Shown here: one piece after another, positions 1-7,786 of the stretch | How positions within the stretch are numbered: position 1 is the stretch's first letter | Layout: every line of letters starts with the position of its first letter | Assembly (NCBI GenBank): GCA_016210285.1 | Contig: JACQUN010000034.1 | Location: 1-15,866 of the forward strand | Reading direction: 5' to 3' | Length of the DNA: 15,866 nucleotides | Origin: Chloroflexota bacterium | GTDB lineage: Bacteria > Chloroflexota > Dehalococcoidia > UBA1127 > JACQUN01 | Notes under the pieces: generated by a model | Database searches by the model: none | Seen by the model: only the letters and a program-made list of their open reading frames with translations | Told to the model about the DNA's origin: nothing | Translations under genes and position numbers: made by a program

Positions 1-7
1 CAGGCCC

Positions 8-1138
8 TCAGTGGCCGTTGTGGGGCATGCGGCGGGCCATCTGGGCCTTGCGCAAGAACGGCGGGATGTCTATGTCCACGGGGCGCTCCGGAGTGGAGAC
101 GCCAGTGCCCTGGCCGATGCTGTTCAAGAGGTTGCTCAGCTCATCAACCCGGCCGCTTGCGGTGTCGTTCATGGGGAAGCCCGTGGCGATGAGGGTGATC
201 TTGACCTCGTCTTCCAGCTTGGGGTCATTGACCATGCCGAAGAAGGTGTTGGCCTCGGGGTCCACCACCTGGCTGATGATCTCGGCAGCGGCGTGCACCT
301 CCGCCAGGGTCAGGCTGTCACCCCCGGTGACATTGAAGAGGACACCCTTTGCCCCTTCCATCGAAACCTCCAGCAGGTTGCACGTCGTGGCGTTGCGCGC
401 TGCATCGGTGGCGCGGGTCTCTCCCCGACCGCGTCCGATGCCCAGCCAGGCCTGACCTGCCCCCTGCATGACCGCCTTCACGTCAGCGAAGTCCAGGTTG
501 ATCTCCCCCGGCACCGTGACGAGCTCCGCGATGGCCTGCACCCCCTGGCGCAGGACATCATCCGCCATGCGGAAGGCGTTGACCATGGTCACCTTGCTAT
601 CGCAGACCACCGCCAGCCGGTCATTGGGAATAGCAATCATGGTGTCCACTTTCTCCCGCAGCCGGTGCACGCCGTCGTCAGCGACCTTCCGCCGCTTGGC
701 CCCTTCGAAGCTAAAGGGCTTGGTGACCACCGCCACGGTCAGGGCTCCTGCCTCGCGGGCCAGCTCAGCGATGACGGGCGAAGCCCCGGTGCCGGTGCCG
801 CCGCCCATGCCAGCAGCCACGAAGACCATGTCGGCATCCTTCAGCAGCTCGGAGATCTCCTCGCGGTTCTCCTCCGCGGACTGGCGGCCAATATCAGGGT
901 TCCCACCCACACCCATGCCCCGGGTGAGCTTCTCGCCGATGCGGAGTCGGATGGGCACCTCACACCGCATCAGGGCCTGGGCATCGGTGTTGACAGCGAT
1001 GTACTCGACGCCTGGTATCGGCTCCTTGAACATCCGGTTTACCGCGTTGCAGCCACCGCCACCGACGCCGAGAACCTTGATCCGAGGTCCCCCTGCGTTA
1101 CTCCTGTAATCCTCTTTGCCATACGCAAACTCTGGCAC
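8..1138 (-). CDS. ftsZ: Cell division GTPase FtsZ
   Basis: FtsZ is the tubulin-like GTPase that polymerises into the cytoplasmic division ring. The 376-residue protein shows the GVGGGGC nucleotide-binding loop (about residues 24-30), NTDAQAL (50-56), the tubulin signature GGGTGTG (112-118) and the catalytic T7-loop segment NLDFADV (214-220). A conserved C-terminal peptide, DIPPFLRK (357-364), binds FtsA and other partners. It follows a linker of roughly 35 residues and is trailed by a 12-residue basic tail. The start is GTG, preceded by a strong AAGGAGG at 7-nt spacing. The gene lies 27 bp after ftsA on the same strand, so the two are very probably co-transcribed. One oddity: the segment after the T7 loop reads AGQAWLGIG, where most FtsZ proteins have an AGxAxMGIG form. 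The identification is secure. Confidence 0.98.
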   Translation of the reverse strand: MPEFAYGKEDYRSNAGGPRIKVLGVGGGGCNAVNRMFKEPIPGVEYIAVNTDAQALMRCEVPIRLRIGEKLTRGMGVGGNPDIGRQSAEENREEISELLKDADMVFVAAGMGGGTGTGASPVIAELAREAGALTVAVVTKPFSFEGAKRRKVADDGVHRLREKVDTMIAIPNDRLAVVCDSKVTMVNAFRMADDVLRQGVQAIAELVTVPGEINLDFADVKAVMQGAGQAWLGIGRGRGETRATDAARNATTCNLLEVSMEGAKGVLFNVTGGDSLTLAEVHAAAEIISQVVDPEANTFFGMVNDPKLEDEVKITLIATGFPMNDTASGRVDELSNLLNSIGQGTGVSTPERPVDIDIPPFLRKAQMARRMPHNGH

Positions 1139-1165
1139 GGTGCCTCCTCCTTCCGATCTAGCCCC

Positions 1166-2425
1166 TTACAGGGCAACCCGCCTGGCTCGCTCTCTGAGCC
1201 AGTTCATCCACTTGGTCGTGGTCCGCTCCCCCTGCCCGTTCCCGTTCACCCAGGCCGTGCGCAACTGCTCCCGAGGTGTGTAGTGGCGGACACCCCAGAG
1301 CAGGGCCCCGACGCTGGCAGCGTAGGTGGGGTTCTGCATGCCCTGGGGAATCCCTTCCACGCCTCGCGGCAACCCTATCCGCACGGGAACGTTGAACACC
1401 AACCGGGCCAGGGTCTCCATGCCAGGGAGATTTGCACAGCCACCGGCAAGAACGACCCCAGCGGGGGGCATGACCGAGTACCCAAAGCCATTGCGGACCT
1501 TCAGAGATGCCAGTTGCAGCACCTCGTTGGCACGCTCCCGCAGCACCTGGGCGATGTCTCGGGATTCCACTTTCACCGTTCGGTTGTCGCCAAAGGCTTT
1601 CAGGCGCACCTCCTGGTCGGCCACTGCCTCCGGCAAGAGATGGCCGTGCTTCAGCTTTACCTCCTCAGCAATGTCGAAGGGGGTATTCAGGGAGATGGCC
1701 AGGTCATTGGTAAACTGGTAGCCTCCTACCGGAAGGACTGCGGCACTCCACAAGGTCCCCTGCTGGAAGGCGGCAATAGAGACCGTGCCGCCCCCAACAT
1801 CCAGGAGGACGGCACCCATCTCTTTCTCATCCCTGGTGAGGACAGCCTCGCCGCTGGCCAGGGGATGGGCCACCAGAGCCCTCACCTGCACACCATTGCT
1901 CTCAACTGCCCTCACAAGGTTGTGGAGAAACGCCGTCGCACCCGTGACGCAGAGGGTCTCCACGTCCAATCGGAGAGCATGCATCCCGATGGGGTTCCGC
2001 ACCCCCTTCAAGCCATCCACGGCGTAGACCCGCGGCAGGAGGTGCAGCACCTGCTTCTCCGGGGGCAGCTCAGCGGGGTAGGCCGCCTCCACCACCCGGT
2101 CCAGCTCCTCGTAGGAGATGGGGACGCTGTAGTGGGGGGCATGAATGCTGCCCCAGCGGGTGAAGGCCTCCAGGTGGCTGCCCGTGACGGTGACGTACGC
2201 CCACGGGATGCCTACGCCAGCGGAGCGGGACGCCTCCTCCAGGGAGCTGCGGATAGCCTCCCGTGCTTCGTGAAGGCTGACCACGACGCCTTTCTTGAGG
2301 CCCAGAGACGGGGAGATACCAACACCGAGGATTTCGACAACGCCGGTGGTGTGGAGGTGGGCAACCAGAGTGCAGACCTTGGTCGTGCCTACATCAATCG
2401 CGGTGTGCAGCACATCTTTGAACAT
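1166..2425 (-). CDS. ftsA: Cell division protein FtsA (actin-like membrane tether of FtsZ)
   Basis: FtsA is an actin-fold ATPase that attaches FtsZ filaments to the inner face of the membrane. The 419 residues match the usual family length. Visible motifs are the phosphate-1 loop AIDVGTTKV (9-17), the phosphate-2 loop LLDVGGGTVSIA (207-218) and the adenosine motif VVLAGGCANLPG (324-335). The family-specific SHS2 (1C) region falls between the first two. The last residues, KWMNWLRERARRVAL, fit the amphipathic membrane-targeting helix. The start is ATG with a purine-rich GGAGAGG about 6 nt upstream. ftsZ follows after 27 bp. Upstream is a 298-bp gap and then rsmH; no ftsQ or mur gene precedes it. 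Confidence 0.96.
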   Translation of the reverse strand: MFKDVLHTAIDVGTTKVCTLVAHLHTTGVVEILGVGISPSLGLKKGVVVSLHEAREAIRSSLEEASRSAGVGIPWAYVTVTGSHLEAFTRWGSIHAPHYSVPISYEELDRVVEAAYPAELPPEKQVLHLLPRVYAVDGLKGVRNPIGMHALRLDVETLCVTGATAFLHNLVRAVESNGVQVRALVAHPLASGEAVLTRDEKEMGAVLLDVGGGTVSIAAFQQGTLWSAAVLPVGGYQFTNDLAISLNTPFDIAEEVKLKHGHLLPEAVADQEVRLKAFGDNRTVKVESRDIAQVLRERANEVLQLASLKVRNGFGYSVMPPAGVVLAGGCANLPGMETLARLVFNVPVRIGLPRGVEGIPQGMQNPTYAASVGALLWGVRHYTPREQLRTAWVNGNGQGERTTTKWMNWLRERARRVAL

Positions 2426-2508
2426 CGCACGCCTCTCCCCCCCGTTGCCGGGAGGACCGCTCGATTTGCCTCGGCCCTCACCGCCTTCCCTGTCAGTGGG
2501 GTCGAGCG

Positions 2509-2537
2509 ATTCTTAGAACACCACGACGCCTCTTCAA
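2509..2537 (-). promoter_or_regulatory. Possible promoter for ftsA-ftsZ
   Basis: On the minus strand a TTGAAG hexamer (2532-2537) is followed by 17 bp and AAGAAT (2509-2514), each 4/6 to the sigma-70 consensus. It lies about 85 bp upstream of the ftsA start in the gene-free gap. The matches are only moderate and could arise by chance. Confidence 0.3.
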
Positions 2538-2544
2538 GAGAGGC
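2528..2544. repeat. Short inverted repeat upstream of ftsA
   Basis: The arms GCCTCT (2528-2533) and AGAGGC (2539-2544) flank a 5-nt TCAAG centre. The repeat overlaps the -35 element of the possible ftsA promoter, so it could be an operator or a small hairpin. No function can be assigned from one copy. Confidence 0.4.
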
Positions 2545-2700
2545 ATCCCTGCATCCTGGGCCAGGAGACAAGGGGGCGGCAGCCGAGGGGAGGTTCGACC
2601 GACTCATCATTCCACCGGCCAAGCCACCCATGCAGGCTTGCCCAAGGCGGGGAGTCCGGGTCAGGACCGCCGCCCCCTGATCCCTGGCTCGTTGATCGGG

Positions 2701-2725
2701 AGAAGGAGGATACTCTCCACCTTCT
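2701..2725 (-). terminator. Hairpin at the end of rsmH (terminator-like, no U-tract)
   Basis: Ten-base arms AGAAGGAGGA (2701-2710) and TCCACCTTCT (2716-2725) pair with one mismatch around a 5-nt loop, TACTC. The hairpin overlaps the rsmH stop codon. No T-run follows on the minus strand, so it may attenuate transcription or stabilise the 3' end rather than act as a classical intrinsic terminator. Confidence 0.45.
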
Positions 2726-3764
2726 AAAGACGCTCCGCCACCCGTAACCGGGCGCTTCGACTTCTGGGATTCCTGCGAACCTCCTCCGGGGAGGGCGTCA
2801 CCACTTTGCGGCGGACCAACCTGAGCTCCGGGGTGCTGCCGCAGATACAGACCGGCATCCGTGGGGGGCATTTGCATCGGGCCGCCGCCTGCCTGAGGGA
2901 CCCCTTCACCAGACGATCCTCCAACGAGTGGTAACTGATGACTACCAATCTTCCCCCCTTCCCCAGGAGGGGTATCGCCTCACGTAACGCCGCCTCCAGG
3001 TGTTCCAGCTCCCGGTTCACCTCTATCCGCACCGCCTGGAATGTCCTGGTGGCGGGGTGGAGACGCCCACGAAGCCTGCCCACTGCCTGCTCCACTGCCC
3101 GGGCCAGCTCCAGAGATGTCCTGACGGGCCGGCTCCGGACAATGGCCCTGGCAATCAGCCTCGCTCTCGTCTCCTCCCCGTAGGTGGCAAGAACCCGGGC
3201 CAGCCGCTCCTCCGAATAGGTGTTCACCACCTCTGCGGCCGTCAATGACACACTGGGATCGGTCCGCATATCCAGAGGGCTATCTATTCGAAAGCTATAT
3301 CCCCGCGCCTCGCCCTCCAGCTGGAGGGAGGAGAGCCCCAGGTCGAACAGGATCCCATCCACTGCGCGAAAGTGGTGGGCCTCGGCAACCTCGGCCACCG
3401 TGGAGAAGTTCCCCTGCACCAGGATTGCCCTGCCGGCGTACGACGCCAGCCGCCTCAGGGCGGCTGCGACGGCTTCTGGGTCAGCATCCATCCCCAGCAG
3501 CCGTCCCCCTGGTGCGCTGGCTACCAAGATGGCCTCGGCATGCCCGCCTTCCCCGACGGTGCAGTCAATATACTGGCCGCCGGGGCGTACTGCTAAAGCC
3601 TCCGCCACCTCTTGGAGCAGGACTGGGGTATGATAGTAAAGAGCAACGCCAGAATCCGCGCAAGAACTGGCCTCTGGCACACGAGTGCCCACCGGCCAGA
3701 CCCCAGGCCTCGCGCCCCCTTCTCCGCTGGGGGCACCCCCTCGGGCACCTTCCACGGCGGCCAT
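2724..3764 (-). CDS. rsmH: 16S rRNA (cytosine(1402)-N(4))-methyltransferase RsmH (MraW)
   Basis: RsmH methylates N4 of C1402 in 16S rRNA using S-adenosylmethionine. Recognisable segments are YHTPVLLQEV (44-53), the SAM-binding DCTVGEGGH (67-75), LGMDADPEAV (90-99), DGILFDLGLSSLQL (136-149), RGYSFRIDSPLDMR (154-167), FQAVRIEVNREL (242-253) and VISYHSLEDRLVK (275-287). A Cys-rich CKCPP...CICG segment (297-309) and the basic C-terminus are typical. Family members usually begin just before the HTPVLL segment, so the ATG start adds about 40 Gly/Ala/Pro-rich residues. This ATG has a good AGGAG 4 nt upstream. GTG codons at 3692 and 3680 are alternatives without a clear ribosome site. In standard dcw clusters this gene precedes ftsL; here the next gene is ftsA. 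Confidence 0.95.
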   Translation of the reverse strand: MAAVEGARGGAPSGEGGARPGVWPVGTRVPEASSCADSGVALYYHTPVLLQEVAEALAVRPGGQYIDCTVGEGGHAEAILVASAPGGRLLGMDADPEAVAAALRRLASYAGRAILVQGNFSTVAEVAEAHHFRAVDGILFDLGLSSLQLEGEARGYSFRIDSPLDMRTDPSVSLTAAEVVNTYSEERLARVLATYGEETRARLIARAIVRSRPVRTSLELARAVEQAVGRLRGRLHPATRTFQAVRIEVNRELEHLEAALREAIPLLGKGGRLVVISYHSLEDRLVKGSLRQAAARCKCPPRMPVCICGSTPELRLVRRKVVTPSPEEVRRNPRSRSARLRVAERL

Positions 3765-3932
3765 GCTACTCCTCTCGCTCAGAAATTGCTAGAGGTTTTT
3801 TGGTCTATCACTCAGTGTTTTTTGAGAAAAAGTTTGGGACTTTAGGCCCTTTTCCTCGCGCATTTTGGAGGGCCTCTCCTTTGTGCTATTATGGACAGGT
3901 AGACAGTGAAGCGCCACCCGGGGTGAGGGCAA
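3765..3932. promoter_or_regulatory. Divergent intergenic region between rsmH and the MogA/MoaB gene
   Basis: This 168-bp region separates the minus-strand division genes from the plus-strand mog-trmD pair. Its 3780-3845 section is strikingly AT-rich for this GC-rich window, with T- and A-runs and a small CACT-C-AGTG palindrome at about 3810-3818. It probably holds the promoters of both units. I could not resolve a convincing rsmH promoter. No mraZ gene or clear MraZ-type repeat is present. Confidence 0.55.
3865..3892 (+). promoter_or_regulatory. Putative promoter of the mog-trmD unit
   Basis: TTGGAG (3865-3870) is followed by 16 bp and TATTAT (3887-3892), matching the sigma-70 consensus at 4/6 and 5/6. 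The expected transcript would start near 3899, about 35 nt before the GTG start of the MogA/MoaB gene. This is a sequence inference only. Confidence 0.45.
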
Positions 3933-4421
3933 GTGTTCACGCTGGGTATTCTGACAGTCAGCGACAGCGGCTCCCGCGGCCAGCGCACCGATACCAGCGG
4001 TCAGGCCATCCGGGAGACCATGACCCCCCAGGGCTTCCAGGTCCTGCGCTACGAAGTGGTCCCGGACGAAGTGGAGATCATCGCCGAGCGGCTCCGTTCC
4101 TGGGCACCGGGGGTGGATCTGATCCTCACCACCGGAGGCACGGGCCTGGGGCCTCGGGATGTCACCCCAGAGGCCACCACGCAGGTAGTGGAACGGCCTG
4201 TCCCCGGCCTGGGCGAGGCCATGCGCGCGGTGACCATGCAGAAGACACCTATGGCGGTCCTCAGCCGGGCGGTGGCGGGGGTGCGCGGCCGCTGCCTCAT
4301 CGTGAACCTTCCGGGCAGCCCTCGGGCCGTGCGGGAGTGCCTGGAGGTCATCACCCCCGTCCTGCCCCACGCCCTGGACATCCTGAAGGGCACGGCCAGC
4401 GGCCACCCCACGGTGGGCTGA
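3933..4421 (+). CDS. MogA/MoaB-family molybdopterin biosynthesis protein
   Basis: This 162-residue protein belongs to the family that adenylylates molybdopterin before molybdenum insertion (MogA) or to its close relative MoaB; sequence alone does not separate the two. The family signatures are TTGGTGLGPRDVTPEAT (66-82), with the GGTG and RD residues of the molybdopterin-binding site, and NLPGSPRAVRECL (125-137). The N-terminal LTVSDSGSRG (7-16) is also typical, and the length is normal for the single-domain protein. The start is GTG, with a GGTGAGG-like ribosome site about 5 nt upstream. trmD follows after 37 bp on the same strand. No other molybdenum cofactor gene is in the window, so its pathway partners must be elsewhere. 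Confidence 0.9.
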   Translation: MFTLGILTVSDSGSRGQRTDTSGQAIRETMTPQGFQVLRYEVVPDEVEIIAERLRSWAPGVDLILTTGGTGLGPRDVTPEATTQVVERPVPGLGEAMRAVTMQKTPMAVLSRAVAGVRGRCLIVNLPGSPRAVRECLEVITPVLPHALDILKGTASGHPTVG

Positions 4422-4458
4422 GTGGTGACGCCGCCCAGCACGGCCACAGGAGTTGCCG

Positions 4459-5280
4459 GTGATCATCCACATTCTTACCCTTTTCCCAAACATGTTCCAG
4501 GGCCCGTTTAGCGAGAGTATCGTGAAGCGCGCCCAGGAGCAGGCTCTGGTGGAGATCCGCATCCACAACCTGCGGGACTTCACCCACGACCGCCACCACA
4601 CAGCCGACGACTCCCCCTACGGGGGCGGCCCCGGCATGGTGCTGAAGCCAGAGCCGTTCTTTGAGGGTGTGGAAACGATTCAGGCCGGCGTCCGGCAGCG
4701 CCGCGGCGAGGGCGCTGTCCAGGAAACACCCGTCATCCTCCTTGCAGCCCGGGGCTCCCCTTTTTCCCAGGCGGTGGCAGAGGAGCTGTCACGCAGAGAG
4801 GAGATCATCCTCCTGTGCGGCCACTACGAGGGGGTGGATGAGCGGGTTGCGCAGCACCTGGCTACCCACGAGGTCACCATCGGCGGCTACGTCCTCACCG
4901 GTGGGGAGCTGCCCGCCATGGTAGTGGTGGACGCGGTGGTGCGCCTTCTGCCCGGCGCCCTCCATGATATGGAGGCGGCCAGGGATGACTCCTACACCAC
5001 CGGCCTCCTCCAGTACCCCCACTACACCAGGCCCGCGGCCTTCCGCGGCTGGGCTGTCCCGGAGGTTCTCCTCTCCGGCAACCACCAGGAGGTGGCCCGA
5101 TGGCGCCGCCAGCAGGCTCTGCTGCGCACCCTGCAACGGCGACCTGACCTCCTGGCCAAGGCTTCCCTCAATCAAGACGACGCCCGTTTCCTCCAGACCC
5201 TCCGGCCCCAGGGGCCGACCGCGCCTGATGCCTCCCAGGCCCCGGAGCAGCGGCCCATGTCCCAGGGCGACACCCCCTAG
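4459..5280 (+). CDS. trmD: tRNA (guanine(37)-N(1))-methyltransferase TrmD
   Basis: TrmD makes m1G37 next to the anticodon of certain tRNAs and prevents frameshifting; it is a SPOUT-fold dimer with a deep trefoil knot. Diagnostic segments are [10 protein letters not shown] (4-13), [17 protein letters not shown] (50-66), the SAM-knot [13 protein letters not shown] (118-130), [14 protein letters not shown] (141-154), [17 protein letters not shown] (176-192) and [10 protein letters not shown] (200-209). D177 matches the family's catalytic Asp. I chose GTG at 4459, because AGGAG ends 6 nt upstream; the in-frame TTG at 4453 abuts that site. The canonical IGDYVL here reads IGGYVL. The last 25 or so residues are a Pro/Gln-rich tail. 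The usual neighbours rpsP, rimM and rplS are not adjacent. Confidence 0.95.
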   Translation: MIIHILTLFPNMFQGPFSESIVKRAQEQALVEIRIHNLRDFTHDRHHTADDSPYGGGPGMVLKPEPFFEGVETIQAGVRQRRGEGAVQETPVILLAARGSPFSQAVAEELSRREEIILLCGHYEGVDERVAQHLATHEVTIGGYVLTGGELPAMVVVDAVVRLLPGALHDMEAARDDSYTTGLLQYPHYTRPAAFRGWAVPEVLLSGNHQEVARWRRQQALLRTLQRRPDLLAKASLNQDDARFLQTLRPQGPTAPDASQAPEQRPMSQGDTP

Positions 5281-5296
5281 CCAGCAGCGCCATGAC

Positions 5297-5333
5297 GCGA
5301 GCCTACGGGTGGCCCGCCCTACACCAGGCTCGC
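5297..5333. terminator. Inverted repeat at the convergent trmD/priA junction
   Basis: Perfect 8-bp arms GCGAGCCT (5297-5304) and AGGCTCGC (5326-5333) enclose a nested hairpin, CGGG-TGG-CCCG (5306-5316). The repeat begins 17 bp after the trmD stop and covers the last codons of priA, so it could end transcription in both directions. Neither side shows a T-run. Confidence 0.5.
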
Positions 5334-7754
5334 TGGGTCAATATCCACGGCCCAGGTCGGTGGCACAGGGACGCGGTCCAGAAGCTCTCCTGGGTCGGGG
5401 GCGCGGACCAGGATCTGCCAGCGGTATCGCCCTCGGATGCGCGCCGGGTAAGCAGGCGCTGGGCCCAGGATGTCCGCCTCCGCCATCCCCAGGGCATCCC
5501 GCTCCATCCGCAGGCGCTCCCCCACGGCCACAGCCTCCCGCTGGCAAAGGGCCAGGTTGGTGTGCTGGTAGAGGAGGCGGGCCAGGCGCCGGAAGGGCGG
5601 GTTCAGATGTTCCTGGCGATAGGCCAGCTCCTTGCGGTAGAAGGGGAGGTAGTCCTGTTGGGCAGCGGCCTGAATCGCATAGTGTTCGGGAGTGTAGGTC
5701 TGCACAATGACTCGCCCCTGGGCCGGGCCCCGTCCGGCGCGCCCGGCCACCTGGCACAGAAGCTGGAATGCCCGCTCCCCGGCGCGGAAGTCGGGCATGT
5801 GCAAACCTACGTCGGCCAGCACCACGCCCACCAGCGTCACCCGGGGGAGGTGCAACCCCTTCGCCAGCATCTGCGTCCCCACCAGCACCGGGGCTTCCCC
5901 CCGGAGGAAACGTCCCATCACCTCCTCATGGGCATGCCGCTCCCGCGTGGCATCCCGGTCCCAGCGAAGGGTGGGCACCCGGAAGACGGCCTGCACCTCC
6001 TCGGCCACCCGCTGCGTCCCCAAACCAAGAAAGCGCATGCGGTTGCCCTGGCACCGGGGACATCGCCCGGGAACGTGTCTGCGCTCCCCGCATTGATGGC
6101 ACACCAGGCGTTCCACCGCCGAATGGTAGGTGAGGGTGACGTCACAGCGGCGGCACCGCAGGACAAACCCACAGTCCCGGCACTGAACAAAGCTGGCCGC
6201 CCCCCGGCGGTTCAGGAACAGGATGGCCTGCTCCCCAACGCTGATGGCGTGCTCCAGCGCCTGCCGCAGGGGACGGCTGAAGATGCTCCGGTTGCCCTCC
6301 TTGAGCTCCTGGCGCATGTCCACCACCTGGACCGAAGCCAGGGGCAAGGCCTGGGCTCTCCCACCAGGGCCTGGACCGACCCGGCAGGGGAGCTCCAGGA
6401 GCTTCAGTTCCCCACGGAGGGAGCGATGATAGGTGACGACATCAGGGGTAGCGCTGCCCAGCACCACCACCGCTCCACACAGCTCAGCCAGCTTTATGGC
6501 CACCTCTCGGACGTGGTAGCGGGGGATGGCGTCTTCCTGTTTGTAGGTCCACTCATGCTCCTCGTCAATGACGACGAGCCCCAGGTCGGGTTGCGGGGCG
6601 AAGAGGGCGCTGCGGGGGCCCAGAACCACACCGTAGTCGCCGCGTTGAATCGCCCACCAGCTATCGAACTGCTCCCCGGGGGTCAGGGCGCTGTGCAGGA
6701 GGGCGACCCGGCCCGGCAGGCGTCCCTGGAGGCGCGCCAGGAACTGGGGTGTCAGCGAGATCTCGGGGACCAGGAAGATGCCTCGCTTCCCCAGGGCCAG
6801 GCAGCGCGCCAGCGCATGCAGGTAGACCTCCGTCTTGCCGCTGCCGGTTACCCCCTGGAGGAGGAAGGCCTGCCGCCCATCACTCCTCTCTTCCAGCGCG
6901 GCCACAACCTGCTGCACCGCCTCCTGCTGCGCCGCCGTCAGCGCCACGGACTGGTCCGGCGCAAAGGTCCGCCCGGCCAGGGGGTCCCGTATGACCCGCT
7001 GCTGCTCTATCTGGACTAGGCCCCCTCGCTGCAAGCCCTCAACCGCGGAGGGCCCGAACTCCTTGCGCGCCTGGGACAGGGGGAGAGGTCCTGAGCTTGC
7101 CAGGTGCTGGAGCAGGACAACCTGTTTCGTCGCGCGGCGCGACTGCAAAGCCTGAATTGCCCCCTCTACTCCCTCAAGGGGAATAGCCAGTTGCAGCAAG
7201 GGGAGGTACTTGGGGCCTACTCTGGGCTTTTGCAAGCGCCACTCCCGCCGAACCAGCCCTGCGGCCAGGAGGGAACGCAGGGCCCGCTCGCTGGATGGCC
7301 CCAGGGCTTGAGTCAGGCGGTCTTGCGGCACAGCATCGCGGCGCTGGAGGTAGGCGAGGACTCTGGCGGCCCCACGGGGAAGAGACGCAGTGTCCGTGGC
7401 TTCTCCCCGCTCTGTACGTGAGCAGAGGGCTACAACCCTCTGGCGGAAGCCGGGCGGGAGCATGAGGGCTGCGGCCTCAAGAAGAGGGGCACGGTAGTAG
7501 CGGCTGACCCACCGCGCCAGGGCAAGCTGGTGCGGCGCGAGCAAGGGTTGGGGTTCCACAAGGCCCGACACGGCCCTGGTCTCTTCTACCGGGGAGATGT
7601 CGGCCAGGCCAAAGACAACCCCCTGCACGACCCTGGGGCCCAGCGGCACCCACACCACCTGTCCGGGGCACAGGTCCATGAGAGGTGGCACAGAGTATGT
7701 GAAGGTGCGGTCTGGGCCGGTTGGGGCATCCACGGCTACTTCAACGTAGGTCAT
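5319..7754 (-). CDS. priA: Primosomal protein N' (replication restart helicase PriA)
   Basis: PriA is a 3'-to-5' DNA helicase that recognises stalled forks and reloads the replisome. With an ATG start at 7754 the protein has 811 residues. The frame is open to 7886, but the family begins near TYVEVAVDAP, and AGGTGG lies 5 nt before this ATG. The N-terminal 3'-DNA-binding domain is followed by Walker A GVTGSGKT (about 301-308) and the DEEH box (397-400). Eight zinc-binding cysteines sit in four CxxC pairs between about 525 and 568. Later come GTQMLAKG and the arginine-finger motif QVAGRAGRG (near 670). The C-terminal PPFRRLARLLY and RYRWQILVR segments are also typical. It lies 143 bp downstream of rplS, behind a strong hairpin, so it may be transcribed separately. 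Confidence 0.96.
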   Translation of the reverse strand: MTYVEVAVDAPTGPDRTFTYSVPPLMDLCPGQVVWVPLGPRVVQGVVFGLADISPVEETRAVSGLVEPQPLLAPHQLALARWVSRYYRAPLLEAAALMLPPGFRQRVVALCSRTERGEATDTASLPRGAARVLAYLQRRDAVPQDRLTQALGPSSERALRSLLAAGLVRREWRLQKPRVGPKYLPLLQLAIPLEGVEGAIQALQSRRATKQVVLLQHLASSGPLPLSQARKEFGPSAVEGLQRGGLVQIEQQRVIRDPLAGRTFAPDQSVALTAAQQEAVQQVVAALEERSDGRQAFLLQGVTGSGKTEVYLHALARCLALGKRGIFLVPEISLTPQFLARLQGRLPGRVALLHSALTPGEQFDSWWAIQRGDYGVVLGPRSALFAPQPDLGLVVIDEEHEWTYKQEDAIPRYHVREVAIKLAELCGAVVVLGSATPDVVTYHRSLRGELKLLELPCRVGPGPGGRAQALPLASVQVVDMRQELKEGNRSIFSRPLRQALEHAISVGEQAILFLNRRGAASFVQCRDCGFVLRCRRCDVTLTYHSAVERLVCHQCGERRHVPGRCPRCQGNRMRFLGLGTQRVAEEVQAVFRVPTLRWDRDATRERHAHEEVMGRFLRGEAPVLVGTQMLAKGLHLPRVTLVGVVLADVGLHMPDFRAGERAFQLLCQVAGRAGRGPAQGRVIVQTYTPEHYAIQAAAQQDYLPFYRKELAYRQEHLNPPFRRLARLLYQHTNLALCQREAVAVGERLRMERDALGMAEADILGPAPAYPARIRGRYRWQILVRAPDPGELLDRVPVPPTWAVDIDPASLV

Positions 7755-7786
7755 CGATGCCACCTGCTCGCCTTCCCCGGCCAGGA

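Larger units (their letters stand above)
2426..2723. other. 298-bp gap between rsmH and ftsA with no recognisable gene
   Basis: In a typical dcw cluster, genes such as ftsL, ftsI, the mur genes and ftsQ lie between rsmH and ftsA. Here the stretch carries no convincing coding sequence. The minus-strand frame that stays open across it (2389-2877) is low-complexity, has no membrane segment and overlaps both neighbours. The gap holds a hairpin at the rsmH stop (2701-2725), a small inverted repeat (2528-2544) and a weak promoter-like pair (2509-2537). It is probably regulatory or simply the scar of gene loss. Confidence 0.6.

Noticed and set aside
2493..2546. 17-codon basic mini-ORF starting MPLLKRRRG upstream of ftsA, considered as an ftsQ remnant or leader peptide
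   Set aside because: It is too short to judge, has no hydrophobic continuation in any frame, and has only a weak ribosome site.
11..2680. Plus-strand open frame of 889 codons antisense to ftsZ and ftsA
   Set aside because: It lies opposite two secure genes, shows no domain, and its His/Gly/Leu/Pro-rich composition is that of a GC-rich complementary frame.
2389..2877. Minus-strand frame in the rsmH-ftsA gap as a possible FtsQ or FtsL
   Set aside because: It has no membrane segment or POTRA-like pattern, overlaps the ends of both rsmH and ftsA, and looks low-complexity.
3245..4462. Plus-strand open frame of 405 codons across the rsmH/mog boundary
   Set aside because: It overlaps two well-supported genes on both strands and runs through their promoter region. 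The product is Pro/Arg/Gly-rich without motifs.
5292..7019. Plus-strand open frame of 575 codons antisense to priA
   Set aside because: It is a shadow of the priA codon pattern with no recognisable domain. priA has all its helicase and zinc motifs.
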